A stretch of 64,000 nt of DNA from Vulcanococcus sp. Clear-D1. Its GTDB lineage: Bacteria > Cyanobacteriota > Cyanobacteriia > PCC-6307 > Cyanobiaceae. This document shows positions 16,986-26,609 of the stretch, piece after piece. The position numbers and the translations under genes are program-made. Position 1 is the stretch's first letter. Each line of letters opens with the position of its first letter. The notes under the pieces were generated by a model. The model saw only the letters and a list, made by a program, of their open reading frames with translations. It was not told where the DNA came from and did no database searches. The stretch covers positions 1 to 64,000 of the forward strand of contig NZ_JACVZV010000003.1 in the NCBI RefSeq assembly GCF_014654725.1, given 5' to 3'.

Positions 16986-17402
16986 GTGAAGCGCCGCATC
17001 ACCCTCCATTTCCCCCGCGAGGCGGTGCATCAGCCGATTGCCTATCGGTTGGCCGTGGAATTCGATATCGCCGCGAAGATTCTGCGGGCCCAGATCGCGC
17101 CGAATCAGAGCGGCACGATGGTGGTGGAGCTCTCCGGCGACATTGATGATCTCGCCGCCGCGGAGCATTGGTTGGAAAGTCAGGGGCTCGGCATCAACCG
17201 TGCCTCTGGCCAGATTCGGGTGGATGCGGAGCGCTGCGTCGATTGCGGCATCTGCACCAGCGTCTGCCCCAGTGGCGCCCTGAGCAGCAGCGCTCCCTCT
17301 TGGCAGTTGCAGTTCGACGCGCAACGCTGCCTGGTGTGCGAACAATGCATTCCCACCTGTCCGTTCGAGGCCATCGCCCTGGTGCTGGAGCCATCCCCGT
17401 GA
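16986..17402 (+). CDS. NIL-domain 2[4Fe-4S] ferredoxin
   Basis: A 138-aa protein. The N-terminal NIL domain (about 1-75) is a ferredoxin-fold ligand-binding module also found in methionine transporters. The C-terminal bicluster ferredoxin has CVDCGICTSVCPSGAL and CLVCEQCIPTCPFEAI, each giving C-x2-C-x2-C-x3-C. It starts with GTG. Its TGA overlaps the GTG of the next gene, suggesting that the electron carrier works with the membrane protein encoded there. In cyanobacteria, NIL ferredoxins have been linked to sulfur metabolism, but the partner is unknown here. Confidence 0.85.
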   Translation: MKRRITLHFPREAVHQPIAYRLAVEFDIAAKILRAQIAPNQSGTMVVELSGDIDDLAAAEHWLESQGLGINRASGQIRVDAERCVDCGICTSVCPSGALSSSAPSWQLQFDAQRCLVCEQCIPTCPFEAIALVLEPSP

Positions 17403-17905
17403 GAGCTGTGTTTGGTCTGTTGCTGCTGCCGCTGCGGGCACCGATGTTGTTGGTGCTGCTGCTGGTGAGCGGCTACATGGGGCTGCATTGGGCGGAGGTA
17501 GCTCCCCTGCTGCTCACCCGGGCTGAAACCCCTCTGCAGTTGGAATTGGCGGGGCCGCTCTTCTGGCCCCTGCAATGCCTGCAGGCTCTGGTGGTGGTGG
17601 TGTTCTGCGCCATGCCCGATCTGCTGCTGCGGGAGTTGTCGCAGCTGATGGCCGCCAGCAAGGCGCTCACTCTGGTGGTGACGCTGCTGATCGTGATCAC
17701 CGGGGGGCTTTACCTGCTGCACCTGGCGGTCTTGGCCGAGGTGCTGGTGTTGGCGTCGTCTGTGCTGCTGGCCCGCCTGGATCTGAGCCGTCTGCGCCTG
17801 GCGCCAGCTCCGCTGATGGGAGCTCTCGGACTAAGCGTGTGGGTGCTGGTGGGGATCAGCCTGGGGGCTGTGGTGCACGACCGCCTCGCCCCTCTATTCG
17901 CCTAG
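17399..17905 (+). CDS. small integral membrane protein, function unknown
   Basis: A 168-aa protein with about four predicted membrane spans (near residues 5-25, 48-65, 78-105 and 135-155) and few charged residues. It starts with GTG at 17399, overlapping the ferredoxin stop (GTGA). A longer in-frame reading back to 17168 runs inside the ferredoxin gene and is not credible. I recognise no family. The overlap implies co-regulation, and perhaps an electron-transfer role with the ferredoxin. It converges with the lytic transglycosylase with a 4-base overlap. Confidence 0.6.
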   Translation: MRAVFGLLLLPLRAPMLLVLLLVSGYMGLHWAEVAPLLLTRAETPLQLELAGPLFWPLQCLQALVVVVFCAMPDLLLRELSQLMAASKALTLVVTLLIVITGGLYLLHLAVLAEVLVLASSVLLARLDLSRLRLAPAPLMGALGLSVWVLVGISLGAVVHDRLAPLFA

Positions 17906-19893
17906 TTCCCTTGGCAGATCTGGGCTGGATCTCCCTGCAGCAGTTGGTAGCTCCAGCGGTTCCCCAGCACCTTTTTTACATAGAGGCGCGTTTCTGGGTA
18001 GGGGATGGCCTCGCTCCAGAGTTCTGGCTCCTGCTTGGGGTCAGGCAGGGCTGGCTTCAGCCAGCTCGCCACTGCGCCTGGCCCGGCGTTGTAGCTGGCC
18101 ACCGTGAGGAAGGGTTGGTTGGGCCAGAGCTGCTGCAGGCGTTGCAGGTAGCGAGCACCCAAACGCGCGTTGAGGGCTGGGCTCTGCAACTCCTCGGTGC
18201 TCACCCTTCGGCCAGCCAGTTCGGCGGCTGTATCGGGCATCAGTTGCAGCAGCCCCACGGCACCCACCGGCGAACTCACGCCCGGGCTGAAGCGTGATTC
18301 CTGCCGCGCCACGGCCCAGAGCAGCTCCTGATCCACGCCCTCGTCCTGGGCAGCCATGCCCAGTTCCGCCTGGAAGCGCCTTGGGTGTTGCTGCGCGGCC
18401 CGTTGCCACTGCTGGCGGCAGTCGCTTTGCGGCAGTCGCAGGTTGGCGAACTCCAGTTGGCCGAGGCCGGTCCAGTCATCGCCGATGCCGGTGCGAAGGC
18501 GCCCTTCCAGCAGCAACTGCTCAGGGCCCTGGGGCGAGCGGCCACCACGCTGATGCCGCCAGCTCTCCCAGGCCTCCAGGGCCTGCCCGGTGCGCCACAA
18601 CGCATCCAGCCGCGGGTTGCCGCTGCCCAGGGGTTGCCAGGTGAGTTCGGGCTGGTTGCTGCCGGTTGCTGCCCGTGCGGCGGTCGGCAGCGGCTGTTCG
18701 AGCCGCACCATGGCGCGCCAGCTGTAGTAGCCCACGGGCTGGGTGTGCAGCAGCGTGTGCCAGAGCTCCTTCGCCCGAGCGCTCTGGCCTTGCTTCTGGG
18801 CGATGTAGCCCTGCCAGAACAGCTGCCGCGCCGCCAGGACTGCCGGCAGCTTGGCGCTGGAGATGGCCCCCAGGATCTGATTGGCCTCCGTCCAGCGCCG
18901 CTCAAGCAGGGCCTTGCGAGCCAGTTGCCACTGCAGTTCCCAGCTGCTCGGTTCTTCAGGCCACCGTTGCAGTACTGCTTGCCAGGGGATGCGTTGCTCC
19001 AGCGCCAGCCGGGCCTGCACGGCTGACCCGTTGCGCAGGTTGGCGGGCAGTTGCTCCAGCAGCGCGAGCGCTGCGGCGCCGGGCTCCTCGGCCAACAGGG
19101 CGGTTGCTTCTGTGCCAACCGGGCTGGTGGGGTGCTGGAGGGCGAGCTTCAGCAGCAGCTGTTGGCCTCGCTGCTGTTCGGCGCTGTTGCCCCGCAGCAG
19201 GCTGCGCCCCAGGCTGAGGCCCAGCTCCGGCGATGGCGGTTGACCCGCCAGGCAGCGCTCGGCTGGCTCCCATTGCCCCAGCTGCAGCAGTCCGCTGGCC
19301 AGCTGCTGGCGTTGCACGGGGGTGAGCGGTTGTTTGGGGTTCTGGCAGGCGCTCAGCAGCAGCGCTTCAGCGCCGGGCCAGCGGGCACCCCAGCGGGCCA
19401 GATGCAGGCTGTCGCCGGCTTCCACTGCTGCGGCCAGGGCGGCGGGATGGGCGGGGAAGCGGCGCAACAGCTGCGGGTGCTCGCCCAAGGCGTAGAGCGC
19501 ATCTGCGCTGGCGGGTTCCTGCGGGAAGCGGCGCTGCAAGGCTTGCCACAGGGCCTGAGCACGCGGCCCCTGGCCCAGGGTTGCTGCGCTCTGGGCGGAT
19601 TGCTTCAACACCACGGCGGCCAGGGGCCCCTGACCCCAGCCCTGACCCTGGAGCAGCTGTTGGCGTTCCTTGGCCGTGCGCTCGGGCTGGGCGCTGAGCA
19701 GCAGCGCCGCGTCGCGCCGGCGCTCCGGATCGAGGCTGCCCCAGCGAGCCGCTTGCAGTGTGGCGGTGCTGTTGCTGGGGTTGAGAGGTGGTGCCAGCTG
19801 GATCAGCGCCTGGCGCGCTGCGGCCAGCGCGATCCCGCTACCCAGGCAGGTGGCACCGATCAGCAGGACGGCGGAGGGGCGCAGCTGGGGCAA
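17902..19893 (-). CDS. slt: soluble lytic murein transglycosylase (Slt70-like, GH23)
   Basis: A 663-aa protein with an N-terminal signal/anchor (about 7-26), a long alpha-helical TPR-like superhelix (about 40-470), and a C-terminal GH23 domain. The catalytic glutamate is in WAVARQESRFSP, followed by SPVGAVGLLQLMPDTA and the conserved SYNAGPGAVASW. It cleaves peptidoglycan glycan strands to anhydro-MurNAc products. It starts with TTG at 19893. Its nearness to glmM and a GlcNAc-kinase-like gene hints at cell-wall turnover but is not an operon. Confidence 0.88.
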   Translation of the reverse strand: MPQLRPSAVLLIGATCLGSGIALAAARQALIQLAPPLNPSNSTATLQAARWGSLDPERRRDAALLLSAQPERTAKERQQLLQGQGWGQGPLAAVVLKQSAQSAATLGQGPRAQALWQALQRRFPQEPASADALYALGEHPQLLRRFPAHPAALAAAVEAGDSLHLARWGARWPGAEALLLSACQNPKQPLTPVQRQQLASGLLQLGQWEPAERCLAGQPPSPELGLSLGRSLLRGNSAEQQRGQQLLLKLALQHPTSPVGTEATALLAEEPGAAALALLEQLPANLRNGSAVQARLALEQRIPWQAVLQRWPEEPSSWELQWQLARKALLERRWTEANQILGAISSAKLPAVLAARQLFWQGYIAQKQGQSARAKELWHTLLHTQPVGYYSWRAMVRLEQPLPTAARAATGSNQPELTWQPLGSGNPRLDALWRTGQALEAWESWRHQRGGRSPQGPEQLLLEGRLRTGIGDDWTGLGQLEFANLRLPQSDCRQQWQRAAQQHPRRFQAELGMAAQDEGVDQELLWAVARQESRFSPGVSSPVGAVGLLQLMPDTAAELAGRRVSTEELQSPALNARLGARYLQRLQQLWPNQPFLTVASYNAGPGAVASWLKPALPDPKQEPELWSEAIPYPETRLYVKKVLGNRWSYQLLQGDPAQICQGN

Positions 19894-19942
19894 CGCGGTG
19901 CAACAGGTGTTGGCATTCTTGGGGAGATCTCATCCCCAGGCC

Positions 19943-20167
19943 ATGGGCCGGCTGCGTCTGCCTTCGCTTCCGCCGAGCCTCACCGTGTTGCCGGGGTGGC
20001 GGCAACGGCGGCGGGTGTTGCAGGTTTGGGCCCTGGCGGGTGTGCTGATGCTGCTGCGCCCGCTCTGGCCGCTGCAGCTGCTGCCCGGCTGGCTGGTGGG
20101 CAGCGTGCTGCTCTGGGCGGTGGTGGAGCTGGTGCTCTGGGCCTGGCGGCCCCGGCGCTGGCGCTGA
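19943..20167 (+). CDS. small membrane protein, function unknown
   Basis: A 74-aa protein starting at ATG 19943. It has two hydrophobic segments (about 27-43 and 46-67) and basic ends (RQRRR and the C-terminal WRPRRWR). I recognise no family. It is divergent from slt (49 bases) and 43 bases upstream of glmM on the same strand. Confidence 0.45.
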   Translation: MGRLRLPSLPPSLTVLPGWRQRRRVLQVWALAGVLMLLRPLWPLQLLPGWLVGSVLLWAVVELVLWAWRPRRWR

Positions 20168-20210
20168 GGCCTCGGCCTAGCCTGCAGGCCGCCTCAGGTG
20201 CGTTGGTGTG

Positions 20211-21623
20211 ATGGCCGATTCGGCAGCGTTCTCCCTGGCTGCGTTCCCGCTGGGAACTCCCTTGCCCCAGGGCACAGCTGCGTTCGGCACCGATGGCATC
20301 CGCGGCCGGGTTGGGCATCAGATCACTCCGGCGCTGGCGTTGCAGTTGGGCTATTGGTGCGGCCAGGTGCTGCCGGAGGGTGGTCCGATCCTGCTGGGCA
20401 GCGATTCGCGCAGCAGCGGGCCGATGCTGGTGGCGGCTCTGGCCGCTGGCCTCACTGCGGCGGGGCGCGAGGTGCTCGATCTGGGCCTGTGCCCCACCCC
20501 GGCTGTCCCGGGGGCGATCCGCCAGCTGGGCGGCAGCGGCGGCCTGATGGTGAGTGCCAGTCACAATCCCCCCCACGACAACGGCATCAAGGTGTTTGGC
20601 GCCTGCGGCGCCAAGCTCGGTAAGGAGCAGCAGGCGGCGATCGAGGCTGGATTGCATGGCGTAGCGGACCGCTCGTGCGGCAGCGGCTTTTGCGGCACCG
20701 GCCGGCTGCAACAGCGCCCCGACCTGCTGGAGGCCTATCAGCAGCGTCTGCTGGAGAGCGTCGCGGGTGCGCGCCTTGATGGTTGCCGCATCGTGCTCGA
20801 CCTCTGCTGGGGTTCAGCCAGCAGCTGCGGCGAAGCGCTGTTCCGCGCCCTGGGGGCCGATCTCACCGTGCTGCACGGCGAGCCGGATGGCAGCCGCATC
20901 AACCAGAACTGCGGCAGCACCCACCTCGATCCGTTGCGGGCCGCGGTGCTGGAGCGGGGTGCAGCCATGGGTTTTGCCTTTGACGGCGATGCCGACCGGA
21001 TGCTTGCGGTGGATGGCCGCGGCCGGGTGGTGGATGGCGATCAGATCTTGTATCTGTGGGGCCAGGCCCTGATGGCTGAGGGCGCTTTGCCCGAGAACCG
21101 GATCGTGGCCACGGTGATGAGCAATCTTGGCTTCGAGCGCGCCTGGCAGGCCTCAGGCGGGCTGCTGGAGCGCACCGCTGTGGGCGATCAATATGTGCAC
21201 GCCGCCATGGAAGAGCTGGGAGCGGCGCTGGGCGGCGAACAGTCAGGTCATATCCTCTCGGCCCGCCATGGCATGAGCGGCGACGGCCTGCTCACCGCTC
21301 TGCAGGTGGCCACCTTGATTCAGGCCCGCGGTGGTTCCCTTGCCGATTGGATGGACAGCAGCTTCCACCCCTACCCCCAGAAGCTGGTGAATGTGACCGT
21401 GCCCGATCGGGGGCGCCGCACCGGCTGGCAGAGCTGCTCTCCGCTCAGCGAGGCGGTGCAGCAGGCTGAGGAGGCCATGCACGGTTCCGGTCGCGTGTTG
21501 GTGCGCGCCAGTGGCACTGAGCCCCTGCTGCGCGTGATGGTGGAAGCGGCGGAGCAGGGGGATGTGGACCATTGGAGTGAGCATTTGGCCGCCCTGGCGG
21601 ATCAGTACCTCAACGCGGCTTGA
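20211..21623 (+). CDS. glmM: phosphoglucosamine mutase
   Basis: Converts glucosamine-6-P to glucosamine-1-P for UDP-GlcNAc, feeding peptidoglycan and LPS. Alpha-D-phosphohexomutase motifs are visible: FGTDGIRGRVG, the catalytic serine loop SASHNPPHDNGIK, the metal loop DGDADR, and the C-terminal phosphate-binding RASGTEPLLRVM. It is 470 aa from the ATG at 20211; a GTG lies just before. It converges with the BadF-type kinase with a 14-base overlap. Confidence 0.95.
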   Translation: MADSAAFSLAAFPLGTPLPQGTAAFGTDGIRGRVGHQITPALALQLGYWCGQVLPEGGPILLGSDSRSSGPMLVAALAAGLTAAGREVLDLGLCPTPAVPGAIRQLGGSGGLMVSASHNPPHDNGIKVFGACGAKLGKEQQAAIEAGLHGVADRSCGSGFCGTGRLQQRPDLLEAYQQRLLESVAGARLDGCRIVLDLCWGSASSCGEALFRALGADLTVLHGEPDGSRINQNCGSTHLDPLRAAVLERGAAMGFAFDGDADRMLAVDGRGRVVDGDQILYLWGQALMAEGALPENRIVATVMSNLGFERAWQASGGLLERTAVGDQYVHAAMEELGAALGGEQSGHILSARHGMSGDGLLTALQVATLIQARGGSLADWMDSSFHPYPQKLVNVTVPDRGRRTGWQSCSPLSEAVQQAEEAMHGSGRVLVRASGTEPLLRVMVEAAEQGDVDHWSEHLAALADQYLNAA

Positions 21624-22578
21624 TCGCGGCCTGAGCGGCGAGGCTGAGCGCTCCGCTGCAGGCATCACCGGCAGGATCCTGCAGCCTGGCCGCCGGGAGA
21701 TGCTGCTGCAGCTTTGCCCGGAAACCCTGCCGGAGCTGCTGCAGGTGGCGCAGGGCACCCCCAACGCCGCAAACCGCTGGCTGCGCCAGGTGTAGTTGAG
21801 CCGCCACGCTCTGCACCATCAGCGCCAGGGCCTCAGCGGACTGGGCGATGACGCACTGGGCGTGGCTGTCGCCGGCCTGGGCCAGCGCATCGACCACCGG
21901 GGCGAGACGGGCAAAGCCCGCGGCGCCGAAACCCGGTGCCACCACCGCCGCCTTCACCGCCTGGGCTGAATCAGCGCCCAGCGCCTGCCAAAGCGCCGGC
22001 CGCAGCGGGCTGTCTGCCAGGCGCCCATCCGCCATTTGCACGCTCACGGCCAGGCCATCGCGGCCGATGTCCATGGCGGAGCCGGCCCCATCCAGCAGCC
22101 ATCCCCAGCCGCCGCAGCGGTGCATCTGCCCTTGGCCATTGCTGCCCACGGCGATGCAGCCAGTGCCGCTGATCACCAGGATGCCGGCGCCACCTTCAAA
22201 GGCACCGGCCAGGGCGGTGCGCTCATCGCCCACTACCACGGCGTGCTCGCTGGAGAGCCCGAGGGATTGAGCGGCCAGGGCTGTGGCCTGGCTTTGCACA
22301 GGGCTGCCCGCTTCGATGCCGCTGGCGCCGATGCCTGCCGCCGTCAGGCTGGTGCCTGGTTTCAGCTGCGCCGCAGCTAGGGCGGCCGTCAGGCTGCTGC
22401 GCAGCGCCTGTTGAAACCGCTCGGCGCCGCTGGCTGCCGCTAAGTGGGTCACACCGCTGCCCTGGCCCTCGGCGAGGGCTTGCCACGAGCCATCGCTGTG
22501 GAGGGCCGCCAGCCGGCAGGTGGTGTGGGTCTGGCCGGCATCGAAGCCGGCGATCAGGGGTGGCTGGGCCTCAGGCAT
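21610..22578 (-). CDS. BadF/BadG/BcrA/BcrD-family ATPase, GlcNAc-kinase-like
   Basis: A 322-aa ASKHA-fold kinase. It begins with the phosphate-1 loop GFDAGQTHTTC, has VVGDERTALAGAF, the phosphate-2/adenosine segment GILVISGTGCIAVG, then GGWGWLLDGAGSAMDIGRDG and a late VCGVGGALRHL. These are hallmarks of N-acetylglucosamine kinase-type members. The ATG at 22578 overlaps the ictB stop by 8 bases, so it is the last gene of FIST-trmB-ictB-kinase. Convergent glmM supports an amino-sugar role, but the substrate is inferred. Confidence 0.75.
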   Translation of the reverse strand: MPEAQPPLIAGFDAGQTHTTCRLAALHSDGSWQALAEGQGSGVTHLAAASGAERFQQALRSSLTAALAAAQLKPGTSLTAAGIGASGIEAGSPVQSQATALAAQSLGLSSEHAVVVGDERTALAGAFEGGAGILVISGTGCIAVGSNGQGQMHRCGGWGWLLDGAGSAMDIGRDGLAVSVQMADGRLADSPLRPALWQALGADSAQAVKAAVVAPGFGAAGFARLAPVVDALAQAGDSHAQCVIAQSAEALALMVQSVAAQLHLAQPAVCGVGGALRHLQQLRQGFRAKLQQHLPAARLQDPAGDACSGALSLAAQAAIKPR

Positions 22579-23893
22579 CGCCGCTGGCCTGAGCGCTGCG
22601 GCTGACGCTGAGGGTGGCCAGGCAGAACCAGCCGGTGAGCTGCACTTCGGGGCGGAAAAAGATCGTGTCGGTGATGCCTTGCACGCACAACCCGGCGATC
22701 GCCGCCAGCGCGGCCAGGGCCGGCAGCGCCCAGCTCGACTCGCCCTTGAGCTGCGCCCAGCCGGCGCGGATGCTGGCCGCCAGCAGGCCAAGCCCAGCCA
22801 GCAGGTTGGGGATGCCGCCTTCCACCAGCAGCTCGAGCGGAACCGAATAGGCGCTCAGCGCGTTGAACTTGGGTTGCTGATACAGCGGATAGATCAGGTT
22901 GAAAGCGCTGTTGCCGGGGCCGATGCCCAGCCACGGCCGGTCCTGGACCATCTCGATGGCGGCGAGCCACACGTTGATCCGGAAGTTGTTGGAGCTGTCC
23001 TGCCGGCCGGCAACCAGGCTCATCACGCGGATGCGCAGCGGCTCGATCTGGGTCACGGCCACCACCAGCACCGCTACGGCGGCGCTCACCAGCAGCAGCG
23101 GAAACAGCCGGCGCCAGAGCGTGGGCCATTGGCGGGTCTGCCGCAGCACCAGCAGCAAGACAACCGCGCCCAGGGCTGCGAGCATCCCCAGCCAGCCGCC
23201 ACGGCTGTAGCTCAGAAACAGCGCCGCAGTGCCGGTGAGCAGCGAGGCCGCGGCAAACAGCCGCTGCGGCCAGGTGCGCCAGCGCAGTAGCGCCACCAGC
23301 GCGATCGGCAGGATCGGGATCAGATAGCCCGCCAGCAGGTTGGGGTTCTCGAGTGGGCCGTACACGCGGATCGTGCCGTCGGCCACGGAGTTCGGGTCAG
23401 CCCAGCGGGCTAGCTCGGTGGTGTCGCCATACAGCTGCCGAATCGCCATCACGGCGCTGACCAGTTCACCGGCCAGCAGGGCCGCCACGATCCGGTTCCA
23501 CCACTGCGGCGCTCGGGCCAGCAATTCGCGCATCAGGGCGTAGACCCCGAGGTAGCTGATCAGTTTCAGCAGCCCTTTAAATGCCGCCATCGGCACCGGC
23601 GAGAAGCCGGTCGCCAGCACGGCAACGCCGAGCATCACGAGCAACCAGCCGCTGATGCCGCCGATCCGTCCTGCTGGGGTGCAGAGGGCCCACAGCAGCC
23701 AGAGCAGCCCCGCGGCGAGGATCAGCAGGCTCAGGCCGCCGCGGGTCACCAGCGGCAGACCTGCCATCAGCGCGCACAGCACGATCCCGGCCAGCAGGCT
23801 GAAGCGTGAGCTGATCGGACCTGAGGCGGAACCGGCCAGCAGGCCTTGCCAGCGCAGCAGCCAGGGGGTGGACGGCACCGGGGCCAGGCTCAT
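22571..23893 (-). CDS. ictB: IctB-like O-antigen-ligase-family membrane protein
   Basis: A 440-aa polytopic protein with about ten to twelve membrane spans. It carries the Wzy/WaaL-type periplasmic loop with [20 protein letters not shown] and [10 protein letters not shown], and [20 protein letters not shown] in the middle. Cyanobacterial IctB was originally proposed to act in bicarbonate accumulation, but its fold is that of O-antigen ligases, so a glycan-transfer role is equally possible. It overlaps trmB by 4 bases and the kinase by 8, so it is translationally coupled to both. Confidence 0.82.
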   Translation of the reverse strand: MSLAPVPSTPWLLRWQGLLAGSASGPISSRFSLLAGIVLCALMAGLPLVTRGGLSLLILAAGLLWLLWALCTPAGRIGGISGWLLVMLGVAVLATGFSPVPMAAFKGLLKLISYLGVYALMRELLARAPQWWNRIVAALLAGELVSAVMAIRQLYGDTTELARWADPNSVADGTIRVYGPLENPNLLAGYLIPILPIALVALLRWRTWPQRLFAAASLLTGTAALFLSYSRGGWLGMLAALGAVVLLLVLRQTRQWPTLWRRLFPLLLVSAAVAVLVVAVTQIEPLRIRVMSLVAGRQDSSNNFRINVWLAAIEMVQDRPWLGIGPGNSAFNLIYPLYQQPKFNALSAYSVPLELLVEGGIPNLLAGLGLLAASIRAGWAQLKGESSWALPALAALAAIAGLCVQGITDTIFFRPEVQLTGWFCLATLSVSRSAQASGDA

Positions 23894-24603
23894 GCCGTGG
23901 GGACTGCGGAATCGAGCGGATTATCGGTGGCTTCTAGCCATTGCTCCAGCACCGCCAGCTCCGGCAGCGGCGCTTCGTTGCGTTCATAGAGCACGCGGTA
24001 CACCGGCAGCCCTTGGTTGAGCACGTAGGTTTCACGCTCTGTGGGCACCTGCAGGGGGTTGCTCGCGCGCCAGGGGCGGGCGTCGATCGCGGGGCGGCTG
24101 AAGCACCCGCATGCCTCGGTGAGCGCCACCATCGGATCGATCACGGCGGGCACATCGCTCTGGATAAAAAAGTGTTTGCCCGGGGCGAGGGCCGCGGCGA
24201 TCGCCAGCAGCAGCTCCGGTTGCAGCACCCGCCGCTTGTGGTGCTTTTTTTTGAACCAGGGATCCGGGAACTGGATCGACACCAGATCAAGCTGGCCGGC
24301 TGGCAGCGCCGCCATCCAGGCCTGCAGGCTCACATTGGCGTTGCAGAACAGGTAGTGCAGGTTGCCCAGCGCCAGGGCCTGGCGGTCGGCTTCAGCGGCT
24401 TGCACCAGCGCCCGGCGGATCTCCACACCGAGGTGATTCACCGCGGGTTGCTGCTGGGCCAGGGCGAGTAGGAAGCGGCCGCGGGCACAGCCGATGTCGA
24501 GATGGATCGGCTGGCTGGGATCGCTAAACAGCGCTGCCGGCGCGGGCAGTTCCAGCGGCAGTTGGAAGAAGCGGCTGAGGGGATTGACGTGCTGGCGCAC
24601 CAT
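23890..24603 (-). CDS. trmB: tRNA (guanine-N7)-methyltransferase
   Basis: SAM-dependent methylation of G46 in t[16 protein letters not shown] is the SAM-binding loop, [10 protein letters not shown] follows, and the signature [21 protein letters not shown] contains the catalytic and tRNA-binding residues. It has 237 aa with an ATG start. It begins 5 bases after the FIST gene stop and ends inside the ictB start, so it is in the same operon. Confidence 0.95.
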   Translation of the reverse strand: MVRQHVNPLSRFFQLPLELPAPAALFSDPSQPIHLDIGCARGRFLLALAQQQPAVNHLGVEIRRALVQAAEADRQALALGNLHYLFCNANVSLQAWMAALPAGQLDLVSIQFPDPWFKKKHHKRRVLQPELLLAIAAALAPGKHFFIQSDVPAVIDPMVALTEACGCFSRPAIDARPWRASNPLQVPTERETYVLNQGLPVYRVLYERNEAPLPELAVLEQWLEATDNPLDSAVPTA

Positions 24604-24608
24604 GCGGC

Positions 24609-25922
24609 TCAGGAGGCAGGGCTGTCGGCGGGGGGATGGTTGGGCACGAGGAAGCCCCAGCTCGCGGTGTAGCCGTGCAGGTGGGTGGCGCCAGCCACCG
24701 GGCCGATCTCACCGTTGCAGAACGCCCCGGCTACCGGCACATGATCAAACTGCTCGCGGCAGGCGCTCACATCGCCATCGGGTTGGCCGTACAGCCCCTC
24801 ACCGCGCCCCAGGCAGGCAAACAGCAGAGCGGCGAGCGGCTCCGGCTGCCGGCGGCGTTGGCTGCTGAGCAGCTGCCGCTGCTCCTGGCGGGAGGCGTTG
24901 GCATCGCGCAGCTGGAATTGCACCCGCTGGCCCACGCGCAGCCGCTCACCGACGGCCACCGAGCCGGTGCGGGGATCGACGCCGATCAGATTGCGCACCA
25001 GAAAGGCGGCGTCATCGGGGGTGTCGCTGCTGCTCAGCTGAAAGCTGCTCTTGGCCACGCCAAGAAATAAAGAATGGCGCACCAGCTCCCGCTCCTCGGG
25101 ATTGAGCTGCTCGAGGATTGCCTGCAGGCAGGCCACAGGGGTGCCCTGGTGATCGCCATCGCTGAGCCGTTGCACCACATTGCGCTCGGCCTTCTCCACC
25201 TCAAACACCGGGCCAATCGGGCGGCAGCCCTGGGCCACCACAGGATCGATCCGCCAGGCACCGCTGATCAGGCAGCCCACAGCGCCTTCCACAACCTGGT
25301 CGTCGAGCAGCAGGGAGCCGTGGCTGGCGTTGTGCTGGCCCGCAATGCCGCCCACCTTGGCCGCCTGGGGATAGGCGTAATCGAGGCCGCTGATCAGGTC
25401 GTTGATTGCCGGGCAGCCCGGATCGATGAACAGCAGCATCGAATGGGCTTCGTCGGGCTGAGCCCCCACCCAGTCGATCCATTGTTGGCTGGGGCCATCG
25501 AGATCCGGCAGGCCGCCGGCCTCGAGATGAAACAGCTGCAGCTCGGATCCCGGTAGCTGCAACAGGCTGACGCTGATGCCGGGCTGATGCTCCAGTTCAT
25601 GGGGTTGACCCTGGGCATCGGTGCCCACCACTCCACCACCGGCACAGCCGATCCAATGGCGGCTGGGAATGGCCTCGCGCAGGAGCGGCAGCAGGCGTTG
25701 CAGATCGGTGGCGTAGGCGGTGGAGCAGAACACCAGCGCCAGATCCGCGCTGCCGCTCTGTCCACCTGCGCGCAGCTGCCGGCTCAGGTCAGCTACCGCC
25801 GCTTCCAGGGCGGGTTGATTGCTCAGAGCTGTGCAGCAGCGGGCCTGCCGGCGGCTTCGGCGTCGCAACAGCGGGCCGATCCTGGACTGCAGCGAATGGG
25901 GGAGGCGAAACGTCCGAGCCAT
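24609..25922 (-). CDS. FIST N/FIST C domain sensory protein
   Basis: A 437-aa protein with the FIST_N domain (about 55-230; [17 protein letters not shown] and [10 protein letters not shown]) and the FIST_C domain (about 235-420; [22 protein letters not shown], then [12 protein letters not shown] near the end). FIST is a ligand-sensing module thought to bind small molecules such as amino acids, usually fused to or near signalling proteins. Here no output domain is attached. It is the first gene of FIST-trmB-ictB-kinase and is divergent from the DUF3177 gene. Confidence 0.82.
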   Translation of the reverse strand: MARTFRLPHSLQSRIGPLLRRRSRRQARCCTALSNQPALEAAVADLSRQLRAGGQSGSADLALVFCSTAYATDLQRLLPLLREAIPSRHWIGCAGGGVVGTDAQGQPHELEHQPGISVSLLQLPGSELQLFHLEAGGLPDLDGPSQQWIDWVGAQPDEAHSMLLFIDPGCPAINDLISGLDYAYPQAAKVGGIAGQHNASHGSLLLDDQVVEGAVGCLISGAWRIDPVVAQGCRPIGPVFEVEKAERNVVQRLSDGDHQGTPVACLQAILEQLNPEERELVRHSLFLGVAKSSFQLSSSDTPDDAAFLVRNLIGVDPRTGSVAVGERLRVGQRVQFQLRDANASRQEQRQLLSSQRRRQPEPLAALLFACLGRGEGLYGQPDGDVSACREQFDHVPVAGAFCNGEIGPVAGATHLHGYTASWGFLVPNHPPADSPAS

Positions 25923-25962
25923 GGCTGGACCCTACTGCTGCTGGCTGCAGCGTCAGGCTCGG

Positions 25963-25968
25963 GATAAT
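25963..25968 (+). promoter_or_regulatory. candidate -10 of the DUF3177 gene
   Basis: GATAAT in the 69-base gap between the divergent FIST and DUF3177 genes is close to the TATAAT consensus and lies 23 bases before the GTG start. No convincing -35 was seen. Confidence 0.3.
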
Positions 25969-25991
25969 GAGGGCTTGCCGCCCCCCTCTGC

Positions 25992-26609
25992 GTGCCAGAC
26001 CTGCTGCTCTACCGCACTCTTGTCTGGCTGGACTATCGCCTGGCTGCGGTGTTTGCGGTGGGGCTGCCGCTGGTGCTGTTGGTGTGGGCGGCCTGGAAGC
26101 GTGAGCAGGCTCTGGTGCGCTTGATGGGCATCTATTGGAAGGTGGCCAGCTTGCTGTTGATCACGGTGCTGCTGCTCACCGATAACAAGCCCCTCGGCTA
26201 TCTGCTGGCGTTTCTGGCCCAGTTGCTGGTGGTGCTCAGCGTGTGGTTCTGGGTGGATCTCAACGAGGAGCTGGATGATCTGCCCCCTTGGCGGCCGTTG
26301 CCGTTTGCGGTGCGCTCCTGGCGCTGGGGCTTGAGTGTGTTTGGGGTGCTGGGGGCTCTGCTCAGTGCACGCGCCCTGGATTGCGTGCGCGGCGGTGTCA
26401 CCCGCCCGGTGTGCCGGGTGTGGCTGGAGGCCCCGGATGATCTGCATGGTGGTGTGGCCAGCTTTTTCAACTTCGTGTTTGGCGGCAGCTGGACCGGAAC
26501 GATCGCGGCCTTTGTGGGCTACGTGGCCCTGGTGGCCTACGGGGTGGGTGCGTTGCAGTGGTTGCTGGTGAGGCTGCCGAAGCAGGGGCGAGTGGCCGGT
26601 GGTTTCTGA
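25992..26609 (+). CDS. DUF3177 membrane protein
   Basis: A 205-aa cyanobacterial membrane protein starting with GTG. About four spans are visible (near residues 16-34, 50-82, 110-130 and 165-195), together with WVDLNEELDDLPPWRPLPF and the C-terminal FGGSWTGTIAAFVGY. The function is unknown. Its last 11 bases overlap the next short gene, so the two are likely coupled. Confidence 0.7.
   Translation: MPDLLLYRTLVWLDYRLAAVFAVGLPLVLLVWAAWKREQALVRLMGIYWKVASLLLITVLLLTDNKPLGYLLAFLAQLLVVLSVWFWVDLNEELDDLPPWRPLPFAVRSWRWGLSVFGVLGALLSARALDCVRGGVTRPVCRVWLEAPDDLHGGVASFFNFVFGGSWTGTIAAFVGYVALVAYGVGALQWLLVRLPKQGRVAGGF

Noticed and set aside
17168-17398. Upstream extension of the membrane-protein frame
   Set aside because: This part lies inside the ferredoxin gene in another frame and its translation is unconserved; the GTG at 17399 gives a normal membrane-protein start.
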